Source: Deltaproteobacteria bacterium (lineage in GTDB: Bacteria > Myxococcota_A > UBA796 > UBA2385). From it: a stretch of DNA of 64,000 bases. The notes beneath the pieces were generated by a model. The model was given only the letters and a program-made list of their open reading frames with translations, had not been told where the DNA came from and did no database searches. Positions 19,403 through 31,271 of this stretch are shown here, in pieces. A program made the translations under genes and the position numbers. Location: the NCBI GenBank assembly GCA_018401435.1, contig JAGYJW010000030.1, positions 23,883 through 87,882 of the forward strand, written 5' to 3'. How positions within the stretch are numbered: position 1 is the first letter of the stretch; every line of letters starts with the position of its first letter.

Positions 19403-20845
19403 GTGACGTGGTACCGCGACAAGCACCTGTGGGTGGCCCTGGTGGTGGGCATCCTGCTGAGGGTCCTGCCCTTGGCCATCTGGTATGACGACAGCTGCGT
19501 GCGGGACGAGTGCACCTATGTGCGGCTGGCCACCCGCTTTGCCGCGGGCGAGGGCATGACCTCGTCGGTGGGCTGGCTGTGGGCGCCAGGCTACCCCGCG
19601 ATCATGGGCCTGTTCAAGGCGCTCACGGGGGAGGCCGGCGCCATCAAGGCCCTGCAGGTGGTGGCCGCCGCCGCCGCGACGGTCTTCATCTACCTGCTGG
19701 CCCAGCGTGCCTTCTCGCGCAGTCCCGCACCGCCGGGCAACGCCGCTGCCGGGCGCAGGGCCGGGCGAATCGCCGCCTGGCTCTATGCCCTGTCGGCCCA
19801 CCAGATCTTCTTCACGGGCCGGCTGTGGAGCGAGGTGCTCTACGGGGCCATCTTGATGGGCGGGCTGCTGCTCTTTGGCCAGGCGCGGGACGCCTTGTCG
19901 GCCCACTGGCGCGCCCGTGGCGACGACCCGCCCGCGGCGCAGAGACGCGCCCTGACAGCGGCCCTGGGCCTGGGTGCCCTGGTCGGCGTCTGCGTGCTCT
20001 TCCGCGGTGTGGCCCAATATATGCTGCCCATCTTCGTGGTCGGCCTGCTGTGGGGCCGGCTGCGCCGCAAGCGGGCCTGGCTGCAGGCCCTGGTGCTGGT
20101 GGGCGCCACCGTGCTGGTGGTGGCCCCCTACAGCGCCTATGCCACCCACAAATTCGGGGGCTTCGTCCTGTCGGACAAGACCATGGGCCGCATGATGTGG
20201 CTGGGCAACAACGACTTCCCGCCCATCACCTTCGACTATGGCAATGGCCAGCTGTCGCGGCGGGCCTACCGGGCGTCGGCCAAGCGCGGCCGGCCGGACT
20301 GCGGCAGCAAGAAGGATGTGATGGAATTCGACCGCTGCCAGACCGAAGAGGCGGTGGCGTGGATCAAGGAACATCCAAAAGAATTCGTGGGTCGCATGCC
20401 CATGCGCGCCGCCCAGATGCTCAACCCCCACAGCCTGCTCACCCGGCACCTGCGCTGGGGGAATTTCCCGGGCATGCCCCAATGGATGGATGAGCTGATC
20501 ATCCTGTGGCAGGCGGCGGGCTCGGGCCTGGTGATGCTGCTGGGGGCGGTCGGGCTGACCTCTCGGGGCAAGGGCGCGACCGGCCTGGTGGTGGGCGGCA
20601 TCCTGGTCTACCACGTCGCCGCCATCGCCCTTCTGGCGGGGCTGTCCCGCTACCGGGTGCCGCTCGAACCCCTGCTGATGATCTATGCCGCCGGCCTGCT
20701 GGCCAGCCCCCGGGCCGCCCGCCGCGCGCTCTCGGACAGCTTCCTGGGTTGGCGCTGGCTGCTCACGGGCCTCACCCTGCTGGTGCTGCTGCCCCTCATC
20801 CTCTGGTACCTGCCCAGCGGCTGGTATTCTTGGAGACAATGGTGA
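19403..20845 (+). CDS. PMT/ArnT-like (GT39-type) membrane glycosyltransferase
   Basis: Multi-TM; DDSCVRDECTYVRLATRFAAGEGM..WLWAPGYPAIMGLFKALTG. Confidence 0.7.
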   Translation: MTWYRDKHLWVALVVGILLRVLPLAIWYDDSCVRDECTYVRLATRFAAGEGMTSSVGWLWAPGYPAIMGLFKALTGEAGAIKALQVVAAAAATVFIYLLAQRAFSRSPAPPGNAAAGRRAGRIAAWLYALSAHQIFFTGRLWSEVLYGAILMGGLLLFGQARDALSAHWRARGDDPPAAQRRALTAALGLGALVGVCVLFRGVAQYMLPIFVVGLLWGRLRRKRAWLQALVLVGATVLVVAPYSAYATHKFGGFVLSDKTMGRMMWLGNNDFPPITFDYGNGQLSRRAYRASAKRGRPDCGSKKDVMEFDRCQTEEAVAWIKEHPKEFVGRMPMRAAQMLNPHSLLTRHLRWGNFPGMPQWMDELIILWQAAGSGLVMLLGAVGLTSRGKGATGLVVGGILVYHVAAIALLAGLSRYRVPLEPLLMIYAAGLLASPRAARRALSDSFLGWRWLLTGLTLLVLLPLILWYLPSGWYSWRQW

Positions 20846-22437
20846 AAACCGTCTTTGTCCTGGCCACCCTGGCCGCTGCCCTCTCTGCATGTTCGAGCCA
20901 ACCCAAGCTGCAGGCCGGCAGCCCCACCCAGCCCGATGTGGTGCTGATCAGCGTGGACACCCTGCGGGCCGATCACCTGTCGGCCTATGGCCACGATCGG
21001 CCCACCTCGCCCTTCTTTGACCGGCTGGCGGCGGGCGGCGTGCGCTATGACTTCGCCCGCAGCGCTTCCCCCTGGACCCTGCCGGCCCACACCACGATGC
21101 TGACGGGCCAGCTGCCCCTCACCCACAAGGTGGTGGAGGACCAGCTCCGCCTGTCTGCGGAAACCCCCGTGCTACCCGAGGTGATGAAGGCCCAAGGCTA
21201 CGCCACCGGGGGCTTCGTGGCCACCCTCTATGTCTCGCGTCTCTTTGGTTTCGAGCGGGGCTTCGACCGCTTCGAGGACTTCGGCGTCCACACCGAGAAG
21301 GCCAATCTGGGGGGAGAGGTCGTCGCCGGGGACGTGGTGGACCAGGCGCTGAAGTGGTGGGGCAGCCTGCCCGCCGGACAGCCGGCCTTCCTCTTTCTGC
21401 ACGTCTACGATGTGCACTATGAGTACGATCCCCCCGGGGACTACGGCAAGCGCTTCGATCGGGCACCCGAAAAGAGCGACCCCAAATACAAGAACTACCA
21501 CCACTTCAGCAAAGTCAAGAATCAGCTGACCGAGGCCGAGTTCGCCCACCAGCGCGCGCAATACGACGAGTCGATCCTCTATGTCGATGACCAGTTCGCC
21601 CGCCTCGAGGCCGCGGCCAAGGCCGCCGGCCGGCAGGTGCGCTTTGTGATCACATCGGATCATGGCGAGGAATTCGGCGAGCGGGGTTCCTGGGGTCATG
21701 CCCACACGCTCTTTGCCGAACAGCTCCATGTGCCCCTCATCCTGAGCGGGGCCGGCCTGCCGGCGGGCAAGGTGGTGACCGCCCCGGTGGGCACCCAGGA
21801 CATCGCCCCCACCCTGGCGGCCTGGGCCGGCGCCGCGCCGGACAGCCTGAAGGCCGACGGCCTGATCCTGGACCCCAGCAGCAACCAGGACGCCGCGCTG
21901 GCGGGCCGGCCTTTCCCCGCCGAGACCACCCGCTTCAAGACCAACCGCCTGGGCCTGTATGAGGCGGGGCTGCGGCTGGAGTGGGACCTGGAGTCCGGGC
22001 AGAGCTGGCTCTATGACCCACACGCAGATCCAAAGGAAGAACGAGATCTATCGGCCGATCGTCCCGAAGATGTCGCCCGCCTTCAGGGCCGGCTGGAGGC
22101 CCTGCACGGCATGCCCTGGGAGGCCGTGACCGCCGGCGCGGTGAGCACCGACGGCGTGCTGCTGCAAGGGGGCCGCCACAGCGCGCTCCAAGTCGAGCCC
22201 GGCGGCCGCTTCCTGGCCCTGCCCTTTGACGCGGCGGTCCGCTTCACCCCCGTCGGCGGCGCCCAGCAGGGCCCCTACAAGGCCAACGGGGGCGAGCACC
22301 CGGGGGCCGACGCGGGCCTGCGCTACCAGGGCGGGGCGGCCGGCGCGGCCACGGTCATGGACGCCGAGACCTGCAAGGCGCTGGCAGCCCTGGGCTATAT
22401 CCAAGAGGGCTGCGGAGAGGCCGAGCCCAGCCCCTGA
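20839..22437 (+). CDS. Sulfatase-family lipoprotein
   Basis: PDVVLISVDTLRADHLSAYGHDRPTSPFFDRLAAGGVRYDFARSASPWTLPAHTTMLTGQLPLTH; VITSDHGEEFGERGSWGHAHTLF. Confidence 0.9.
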   Translation: MVKTVFVLATLAAALSACSSQPKLQAGSPTQPDVVLISVDTLRADHLSAYGHDRPTSPFFDRLAAGGVRYDFARSASPWTLPAHTTMLTGQLPLTHKVVEDQLRLSAETPVLPEVMKAQGYATGGFVATLYVSRLFGFERGFDRFEDFGVHTEKANLGGEVVAGDVVDQALKWWGSLPAGQPAFLFLHVYDVHYEYDPPGDYGKRFDRAPEKSDPKYKNYHHFSKVKNQLTEAEFAHQRAQYDESILYVDDQFARLEAAAKAAGRQVRFVITSDHGEEFGERGSWGHAHTLFAEQLHVPLILSGAGLPAGKVVTAPVGTQDIAPTLAAWAGAAPDSLKADGLILDPSSNQDAALAGRPFPAETTRFKTNRLGLYEAGLRLEWDLESGQSWLYDPHADPKEERDLSADRPEDVARLQGRLEALHGMPWEAVTAGAVSTDGVLLQGGRHSALQVEPGGRFLALPFDAAVRFTPVGGAQQGPYKANGGEHPGADAGLRYQGGAAGAATVMDAETCKALAALGYIQEGCGEAEPSP

Positions 22438-22515
22438 CCGGCATCAGCGGCGGGCCCCTCACCCTCGCGGCGATCCGATCCGATCCCCAGTCCATGACCC
22501 TCGCCTGAGGCCTCC

Positions 22516-24837
22516 ATGGGCATGACCAACCGAGAACGCCAGCTGCTGCTCTCGCTCGCCCTGTGCAGCGCCGCAACGCTCCACTACCTGCAGGACGAGA
22601 CCGAGATCCGACCCAGCCGGGTGGCCAGCGTCGCGTCGAGCAGCGGCAGCTCCCTGCCCGAGCTGCGCACCTCCCCCGCCGCTGCAGAGCCGCTGGACGA
22701 GGCCTGCGACGAGGCGGCACCCTGGGCTGAAGATCGCGTCATGGTCGCGGGCTATCCCGACGAGCTTCAGGCGGTGGCCGCTGCCCTGGGCACCACCCTG
22801 CTGCGCGAGCCCGGGCGCTCGGGCTATGGCGTCATGGCCACCCCCGACGGCATGAGCGTGGCCGCGCTGATCGAGCGGCTGAAGGCCGAGCCGGGCGTGC
22901 TGGATGTGAGCCACCAGGGCCGCATGCAGGCCGCCGCAACCGCGGCCCTGCCCGAGGACCTCAGCAGCCTGCAGTGGCACCTGGGGGCGGTGAAAGCGCC
23001 CACCAGTCCCTCATCGGAGCTGGCGACCGTGGTGGTGGCCGTGCTCGACAGCGGCGTGGCCTACGAGGCCTACACCGAGCCCACTCGGGGCGGCAAGACC
23101 TATGCCCCTGCCCCCAGCCTGGCGGCCTCGACCTTCGTGGCGCCCTATGACTTCGTGAACGACGACGCGCACGCCAACGACGACAACCAGCACGGCACCC
23201 ACATCGCCTCGACCCTCGCGGCCACCGGCCGACTGCGCGGCGTGGCCCCCGGCGTCAGCATCATGCCGGTCAAGGTGCTCGACCACCAGAGCCAAGGCTA
23301 CGAGAGCGACCTCGTGGAGGCGATCTACTACGCCGTGGACCACGGCGCCGACGTCATCAACATGAGCCTGTCCTTTGCGGTGGGCTACCGCCCGAGCCGC
23401 GCCCTGCTGGACGCCCTGGCCTATGCTGAAGCGTCGGGGTGGTGATGGTCGCCGCCGCCGGCAACCAGGGCCTGAACGCCATCCCTGGCCGGCCGCCAGC
23501 CCCGGGTGATCGCCGTCGGGGCGTCTTGTCCCACGGCGGGCGGGGCAGCCGGTGCCCGCCTACGCCAACCGCTCCGCCGAGGTGGACCTGTCCGCACCGG
23601 GCGGCTGCATCGACCAGGACGTGGACGGCGACGGCTATCCCGACGGTATCCTGGCCGAGACCATCGACGCGTCGCATCCCGACCAGATGGCCCTCTACCT
23701 CTATGCAGGAACCAGCCAGGCCGCCGCCATCGCCAGTGGGGCAGCCGCCTGGATGATCGCCGAGGGGGCCGATCCCTTCCAGGTGGACGAGCTGCTGCGG
23801 GGTGCGGGCGGCCCCGGCACCTTGCGACGCGTGATGGACGGCCGTGGCAACGGAGATCTGGACGTGGAGGAGGCCCTGGGCTCCCTCGGCTCGGCAGGCG
23901 CCCGGACCGACCGCCGGCACCTCGCCACCTTGATGGCCTACTCGTCCATCGCCACCAGCGCCTACGTGGTGCCCACGGCGCGGGTCAGCCTCTTTGACGA
24001 GGCTGGGCGGCCAGTGGCCAACGCCGACCTGGTCGTGCGCCTGCAGGGCACCACCCAGGCTACGCTGACCTGCCGCACCAGCAGCGCGGGGAGCTGCACC
24101 GTGCAGGGCCCTGCCGGTAGCCACGCCCGCTACTTTTCCGGCGGCTGGCTCTACACCATCGAAGGGGCCATCCTGCACGACCGGCTCCATCGGGCAGAGG
24201 GCGTGATCTTCCACAGCAAAGGCCTGGATTCCGCCGTCGGGGCCATGCAGCAGCACCCCCGGACGGCCGCCATGGTGCTGGGCTACTATTGGGATATGGG
24301 CATCGACCCTGCGTTGGGTCGCATCATGACCAGCGTGGTGGTCAACGATCTCGCCGTGGGCAACGACTACCGCCCCAGCGCCTGGATCTACCAGCCGTCC
24401 TGGGCCGATGTGCAGCGCTGGAGTGAGCCCCTGTCCCTGGGCGGCTCGGGCATCTCCACCAGCCCCTTCCCGGTGCGTCCGATCTCCATGGGCGGCTCGG
24501 GCATCTCCACCAGCCCCTTCCCCGTGATCGAGGTGCTGGCCTTCAAAGGCACGGGCATCTCCACCAGCCCCTTCCCCATCACGGGCACCTTCTCGCCCCC
24601 CGAGGCGCCTGCCCTGCCCGGCGACCTCGACGGCGCCCCGGTCTACCTCAGCACCGGCATGATCGGCAGCAGCGCCGATACCAGCGCCTCGTCCTTGCAG
24701 GGGGTGCTCGATCGCGGCGGCTTCGTGACGGAGAGCGACCAGCCAGCGGCCAGCGAGCTGGGGGCCACGAACCTGGAGCGGGGCGCCAGCCGCCACCGCG
24801 GGCAGCAGCGAAGACGGGGGAGCGATCGCGCTCTGAT
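22516..24837 (+). CDS. S8 subtilisin-like protease, interrupted by several apparent frameshifts (about 23437, 23500, 23555)
   Basis: VVVAVLDSGVAYE..NDDNQHGTHIASTLAATGRLRGVAPGVSIMPVKVLD..GADVINMSLSFAVG..MVAAAGNQG..GTSQAAAIASGAAAWM span D/H/N/S motifs across frames 1, 3, 1 and 2. Confidence 0.75.
24440..24576 (+). repeat. Three copies of a 29-32 bp repeat encoding G(S/T)GISTSPFP
   Basis: ggcggctcgggcatctccaccagccccttccc at 24440..24471 and 24491..24522; ggcacgggcatctccaccagccccttccc at 24548..24576. Confidence 0.95.
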
Positions 24838-24909
24838 CGGGTCCATTGCCCTCAAGGATGCGGCTGGGAGTGCGATGAGGACCCCACAGCCGCACCCCGG
24901 AGAGCCCCC

Positions 24910-25287
24910 GTGCTCGCGACCCTCCCCCTGTCCAACATCGGCTACAGCCAACGCCAGCACCCGCGCTACGAGATCGAAGCCGGGCGCGGCGTGCGGCTCT
25001 CGGTCGATCTGCGCCCGACCCACCGGCAGGTGCGCTTCCAGGTGCTGGACCTCGCGCTGGGCGGCTTCGCGGTCCAGGACCCCCAGAAGCTGCTGCAGGA
25101 GGGGCAGCTGTTGAGCATCGAGCTGGACCTGGGGGGCCCGCTGCTGATGCTGCGGGCCACGGTCGTCTACCGGGCGGGGGCGTCCCGGGTAGGCGCGGCC
25201 TTTGTGCGGGACGCGGCCCTGTCGGCCGCCAGCATGACGCTGGAGTCCTTCCTGATGCAGCTTGGCACGCCGAAGGATGGCCACTGA
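24910..25287 (+). CDS. PilZ-domain protein
   Basis: QRQHPRYEIEAGRGVRLSVDL..FQVLDLALGGFAVQDPQKLLQEGQLLSIELDLGG. Confidence 0.8.
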   Translation: MLATLPLSNIGYSQRQHPRYEIEAGRGVRLSVDLRPTHRQVRFQVLDLALGGFAVQDPQKLLQEGQLLSIELDLGGPLLMLRATVVYRAGASRVGAAFVRDAALSAASMTLESFLMQLGTPKDGH

Positions 25288-28200
25288 GATGGGCACCGAG
25301 AACCCCAACCAGCGCAGCCCCCGCGGACGCACCGGCCAGCGGGTCGGCCCCTGGGTCCTTCGTGCCCGCATCGGCGCCGGCGCCTTTGGAGAGACCTGGC
25401 GGGCGCGGGCCTCCGATGGGCGCGTCGCCGCCGTCAAGCTGCTGGAGCACCCCCCCGGCGCCGAACTGACGGCCCTGGGCCGCGTCTTTCACCCCGCGAT
25501 CCCCATGCTGCTGGGCGGCGGCGGCGGCCAGTGCCCCTTTGTGGCGATGGAGCTGGTGCCGGGCCGACCCCTGGACGAGCGCCTGGAAGGCGCCGCGATG
25601 GGCATCGACAGCGTCGCCCACCTGGCCGCCACCCTCACCGACGCCCTGGCGTCGATGCACGCCGCCGGCTTCACCCATGGCGACGTAAAGCCAGGGAACA
25701 TCCTGGTTGATCCGAATCACGACACCCGCGCGTGGCTGGTGGACTTCGGCCTGGTGGGCGCCAACGGGGGCTCTCCGGCCTGGGCCGCCCCCGAGGTGCT
25801 GTCCGCGCAGACCAGCGGCCCCCAGGCCGATCTCTACAGCCTCGGCCTCGTGCTCTGGACCGCGCTCACCGGGGCGCCGCCCTGGGCGGGCAAGGCCATC
25901 GAGGTGGCCCTGGCCGAGCGCCTGCAGCAGCCGGCCGCCCCGCCCCCGCCGCGGGCCGGATTGGCTGGTGGACCTGGTCTGCAAGCTGCTGAGCATCGAC
26001 CCCAACCAGCGCCCCGGCGCCGGCGCGGTCATGGACACCCTGGCCATGCGCGGCTTCTCGGGGGCCACCCTGACCGCCGAGACGCTGCGAGGCCGGGCGC
26101 GGGTGGCCTTTGTGCCCGACCCCGACACCGGCCCCCAGCTGGACCGCTGGCTGAGCAGCGGCGGCCCCATCGCCATCGTCGGCCCGGTGGGAACCGGCCG
26201 CAGCACCGCCTTGCGCGCCTTGTCCCTGGAGCTTCGGGCGCGGGGCCGGGTGCCCGTCACCATGCAGGGTTCCGGCGTCGCCTGGGCCGCCACCAGCGCC
26301 GCGCTGGCCGAGATGGGCTGCAGCCTGCCGGAGGCACCGGACCGGCTCACCCGCATCGACGACACCCTCGACCTCTTCGCGGCCCGCAGGGTGGTGGTGC
26401 TGGCCCACGACCTGGCCAGCATGGACCCGGAATCCCAGGAGCTGGTGCGAGAGCTGGCCCAACGCAAGGGCGACCTCTGCGTCACGGGCGAGCGTGCGCC
26501 GGACTTCCTGGAGCGTGTCGTCGAGACGCGCCCCATGGGCCGCAGCCGCACCGGCAGCCTGCTGGGCATGCTGCTGGGCGATGGTGGGGATCAGGACGAG
26601 ATCGTCCGCGCGGTCAGCGAGGGCGGCGGCGCGCTGCCGGGCCGGGTGGTCGAGATCCTCTGCCGGGCCCTGGAATCGGGCGCCTTGCTGCGGTCGGGGC
26701 GCAGCTGGTGCTGGGACGCCTCCCGCGCACCCGAAATCGACGACCTGGACGTCAAGCAGGCCGATCTGAGCGGCTTGAGCACCGGCGCCCGCCGCCTGGC
26801 CACGGTCTGCGGCCTGCTGCCCGGTGGCATCCTGCAAGCGGCCGCCCGCCAGGCCGTGCGGCTGGAAGACGAAGCCTTTGCTGCGGCAGTGGACGAGCTG
26901 GCCGCCCGCGGGCTGCTGCGCGCCGAGGGCGACCGCCTGCGGCCCGAAGCCGCCGCGGCGCGGCAGCTGGTCAAGAGCGCGCTGGACGCCCCCCGGGTGC
27001 GCGAGAGCCTGGTGCGTGTGTTGGCCACACGCGCCGACAGCGCCCCCGAGGTGATCACCGCCCTGGCCCTGGACAACCAGGACGCCGATAGCGTCGCAAA
27101 ATTCGCCGAAGCTGGCGTGCAGGCCCTCATTCCGATCGATCCGGTGGGTGCCGCCCGCATGGCCACCCGGGTCTGGAAGCTCGCCCCCGTGGGCGCCCTG
27201 GTGCCCGTCACCATCGACGCGCTGACCGCCGCCGGCCGGGTGGACGACGCCGCCAACCACGCCGAAGCCGCGCTGGAGCACGTTGCGGATGTAGACCTCG
27301 CCCAGGTCGCCATCCGCATGGCCATGCTCGAGGTCGATCTGCGCCAGCGGCCCGAGATCGCGTCCTTCTGGGTCATCCGCGCCCGCAACGCCTTGGGTGA
27401 CCAGGCCCTGCCCGATCAGCTGCGCCTGGTGGAGGCCTCCATCTCGGCCTTGCTGCGCGAGCCGGAGCGCTGCCTGGAGCTGCTCGAGCCCCTGATCTCC
27501 GTCGCACCGCCAGCGAGCGGCCCGGCCCTCACCCGCTGGCTGCAGGCCCGGGTCACCGCATCCACCGCCCTTCACCAGATGGGCGACCTGCCGCGGGCCA
27601 TCTCCGTGCTGCGCGATGTGCCCCGCGAAGTCGGTCGGGGCACCGGCCCCCGGGCGCGCCTGGACGCCTCTGCGGGCCGCGTGCTCTGGCTGGCGGGGCG
27701 CTACAGCGAGGCCGACGAGGCCCTCGCAGCGGCCGCGGATCGCGGCGCGGGCTTGGGTCTGGCGGATCGGGCGCGCATGCTTAACAACATCGGGGCGGCG
27801 CGCTACCAGCTGGGCCGGCGCGAGGCCGGCGTGGCCGCCTGGGAGCAGGCCCTGGCCCTCTTCGAGCGCCTGGGCAGCGAGCGCGAGATCACGCGCTGCT
27901 CCGCCAACCTCTGCCTGGGCTACCGGGATCTCGGCCGCTGGGCCCGCGCCTGGCAGGTGGGCCGCACCGCGGTGGAGCGCACGGCGCGGTCGGGCGATGA
28001 CGATCTGCGCGCCAACGCGCTCATCAACTATGGGGAGCTGGCGCTGGTCACCGGCGACCGGCTTCGGGCCCGCGAATTCCTCGAAGGCGCCCTGGGCGTG
28101 ACGGAGCGCGCCGACCTGGACCGCGAACGGGTCGAGGTGCTGGTGCTGCTGGCCCGCCTGGCGGTGGAGGAGCGCGACCCCTGCGCCAACGAGCACGTGG

Positions 28201-29654
28201 CCCGCGCCCTCGCTGCGGCCCGCGCGGCGGACAGCACCCTGGATGCCGCCAAGGCCCTCGCCCAGGACGCCATCCTGCTGGCCCGCGCCGGCGCGACGGC
28301 CGCGGTCCTGGACGACCGGGCCGAAGCCGCCCTCGCCCCGGTCAAGGAGGCCGGCGCCGCCGCCGCCCTGGCCGAGATCCGCTGCGAGCTGGCCTTGGCC
28401 ATGATCGAAGCCGGCCGCCCGAGCGAAGCCCGGTCCTACCTCGACCAGGCCCGCACCTATGGCGAAGAGAGCGGCAGCGTCCCCCTCATCGAGCGCATCG
28501 ACCGCCTGCACCGCGCCCTGGCCGAGGCCAGCAAAGAGGCGCCAGTCGATGACCGCCTGATGGAGATGGTGCGCCTGGCCGTCGTGATCAACGAGCAACA
28601 CGATGTGGGCACGGTGCTCGACCAGATCGCACGGGCGGGACGCGAGATGCTGGGCGGTGACCGCGCCTTTGTGCTGAACGCCGAAGGTGAGCTTCAGGCC
28701 TCCGTTTTCGAGGATAGCGACCAGGGCACCCCGTCCATGTCGGTGGTGCAGCAGGTGCTCAAGTCCGGCCGCGAGGTGGTGGCCGCCGACGTGGGTGAAC
28801 GCGCCGATCTGCGCGCCCAGCAGAGCGTGTCGTCCATGTCGGTGCGCTCGGTCTACTGCACCCCCTTGCGCCACCGCGACCAGACCCTGGGCGTGCTCTA
28901 TGTGGACAGCCGCGACGTGCGGCGCCGCGACCTGTGGCAAGGGGTCCAGCTCATGCGGGGCCTGGCCGCCCTGGCCGCCGTGGCCATCCGCAAGGCCCTG
29001 GATGTCGAAGAGAGCATGCGCCGGGCCGAGCTGAGCGCGCGCCTCGCCGAGCGCGAGCAAGCCGCCCGCATCCTGGCCGAGAAGAACGCCCAGCTCACCA
29101 CCATGAACGAGCGGCTGGCCCGCTCCGCCGTCACCGACGCCCTCACCGGCCTGGCCAACCGCCGCCGCCTGACCGAGGTGTTGACCACCTTCGACGCCCG
29201 CCTCAGCCGCCGCGAGGTCGGCTACGGCATCATCATCCTCGACATCGACCACTTCAAGCGCATCAACGACACCTGGGGGCACCCCGTCGGCGACGCGGTG
29301 CTGCGCTGGGTGGCCACCGGCCTGCGGGCCCTGGTGCGCGAGGAGGACCGGGTCTTCCGCTTCGGCGGCGAGGAGATGGTCATCATCATGGACGACCCCA
29401 AGCCACAGCATGTCGAGGCCCTGGCTGAGCGCGTGCGGGCCAACCTGGAGTCCCGGCCCTTCGAGGTCAGCCCCGGCGTCACCCACCGGGTCACCGCCAG
29501 CCTGGGCGCCGCCCTGGCCCGCCGCGGCATGGACCGCAACTGGGAGCAGGTGCTCAACCGCGCCGACCAGGCCCTCTATGTCGCCAAGAGCGAAGGTCGA
29601 AACCGCGTGGTCCTCGCCCAGCCCGAAAAGGCGCGCGACAGCCAGGTGGCCTGA
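25277..29654 (+). CDS. Ser/Thr kinase - AAA/STAND ATPase - TPR-like - GAF - GGDEF fusion, one apparent frameshift near 25945
   Basis: HGDVKPGNILVD..LVDFGL (kinase); GPVGTGRSTALRAL (Walker A); helical repeats; GAF region; YGIIILDIDHFKRINDTWGHPVGDAVLRWVA..RFGGEEMVIIM (GGDEF-type). Confidence 0.85.
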
Positions 29655-29708
29655 GTCCGCCCGGCCGCGGGCCCCCTGCGCGGGCCGCCCCATGTCACAC
29701 TGGGGCGG

Positions 29709-31222
29709 ATGAACCGCACCTACCGTGCCATCACCGCCTCCTGTCGGGTCCTGGTCGGGTCCTTCTTCCGGCGCATCGAGATCTCGGGCCTGGAGAACCT
29801 GCCTGAGACCGGCGGCGGCATCCTGGTGAGCTGGCATCCCAACGGTCTCATCGACCCCGGGCTGATCTTCAGCCATTTTCCGCGGCCTGTGGTCTTTGGC
29901 GCCCGCGACGGCCTCTTTCGGTGGCCGGGCCTGGGCTGGATGATGCGCGCCGTGGGCACCGTGCCCATCTACCGGGCCATGGATGGCGGCGACCCGGAAG
30001 CCCGCCGGGCGGCCAACCAGGCCAGCCTGGACGCGCTGGCCAAGGCCGTCGTGGACGGGCGCTGGTCCTGCCTCTTCCCCGAAGGCGACAGCCACGATTC
30101 GCCCCACCTGCTGGAGCTGAAGTCCGGGGCCGCGCGCTTCTTCTTTCGCGCCCAGGAGCTGGCCGGTCCCGACGCGCCCCCGCCGGTGATCATCCCGGTG
30201 GGCCTGCACTATGACAGCAAGCGGGCCTTTCGCAGCCACGCCCTGCTGACCTTCCACCCGCCCCTGCAGCTCAACGGGCCGCTGGTGCTGCCTCCTGCAC
30301 CAGAAGATGCTGCTCCAGCTGATTTTCGAGAGAAATGCCGGCAGGTCACCGACGAGATCGAGCGGGTGCTGAAAGAGGTGGTCCATGCCACCGAGAGCTG
30401 GGATGTGCACTTCTTGATGCACCGGGTGCGCAAGCTGGTGCGGGCCGAGCGGGCCGTGCGGGCGGGGTCCAAGCTGCGGCGCCCCCGGATGCTGGAGCGC
30501 ACCCTGGGCTTTGCCCGGGTGTGGGCGGGCTACCACGACCGCTTGCGCACAGAGCCCGAGGCCGTGGCCGCGCTGCGCGCCCGGATCGAGGACTATGACG
30601 CCGACCTGGTGGCCTTGGGCCTGGAGGACCACGAGCTGGATCGGCCGCCGCGCATCGCATCGCCCTGGCTGGCCTTCATCCTGCTGCTTCAGGTGAGCTT
30701 CGTCTTCCTGCTGCTGCCGCCCATTCTGCTGGTGGGCTACCTGGTGAACCTGCCGCCGGCGGGCATCGCCCTGCTGGCCAGCAAGCTCTTCGCCAAGCGC
30801 GAGAAGGACGAGGCCACCATCAAGCTGCTGCTGGGATTGATCCTGCTGCCGGCGGCCTGGCTGGCGGCCGGGGTGGGTGCGGGCCTGGCCCACAACAGCC
30901 TGCACGCCGCCTTCCCATCCATCCCCGACACCCCCGTGCTGGCCGGCCTGTTGACGGTGGCGCTGGCCATCGTGGGGGGCTTTGTGAGCCTGCGCTATGT
31001 GCGCCTGGCCCGAGAGACCGTGCGGGCCTTGAAGGTGCGGCTGACCCGGGCGCGCCGGCGGGCGGCCATCCGCCGCTTGCGGGCCACCCGGGCGGCCCTC
31101 TTCGACGCCATCGAAGATATGACGGCCAGCCTGACCTGCCCGGGCGGGTCACCCCCGATGGCCGCGTGGTGTCGGATCAAGACCCCGAGGCCCGGCTGGA
31201 TGGCGGCGTGGCCCGAGATTGA
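29709..31222 (+). CDS. PlsC-like 1-acylglycerol-3-phosphate acyltransferase with C-terminal TM region; apparent frameshift near 31115-31135
   Basis: ILVSWHPNGLIDPGLI (HPxG-type block); WSCLFPEGDSHD; in the alternative frame it ends DLPGRVTPDGRVVSDQDPEARLDGGVARD* at TGA 31220-31222. Confidence 0.75.
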
Positions 31223-31271
31223 GCCAACGGGGCGGGCCCAGGCTAAGTTGGTCCCCCGCCCTGGGAGCCCC

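Noticed and set aside
23357-26569. 1070-aa reverse-strand ORF
   Set aside because: Antisense to subtilase, PilZ and kinase; low-complexity Arg/Ser/Gly composition.
25866-30905. 1679-aa reverse-strand ORF
   Set aside because: Antisense shadow of kinase/GGDEF and acyltransferase genes; composition (H/G/Q/A-rich, no domains) typical of high-GC spurious ORFs.
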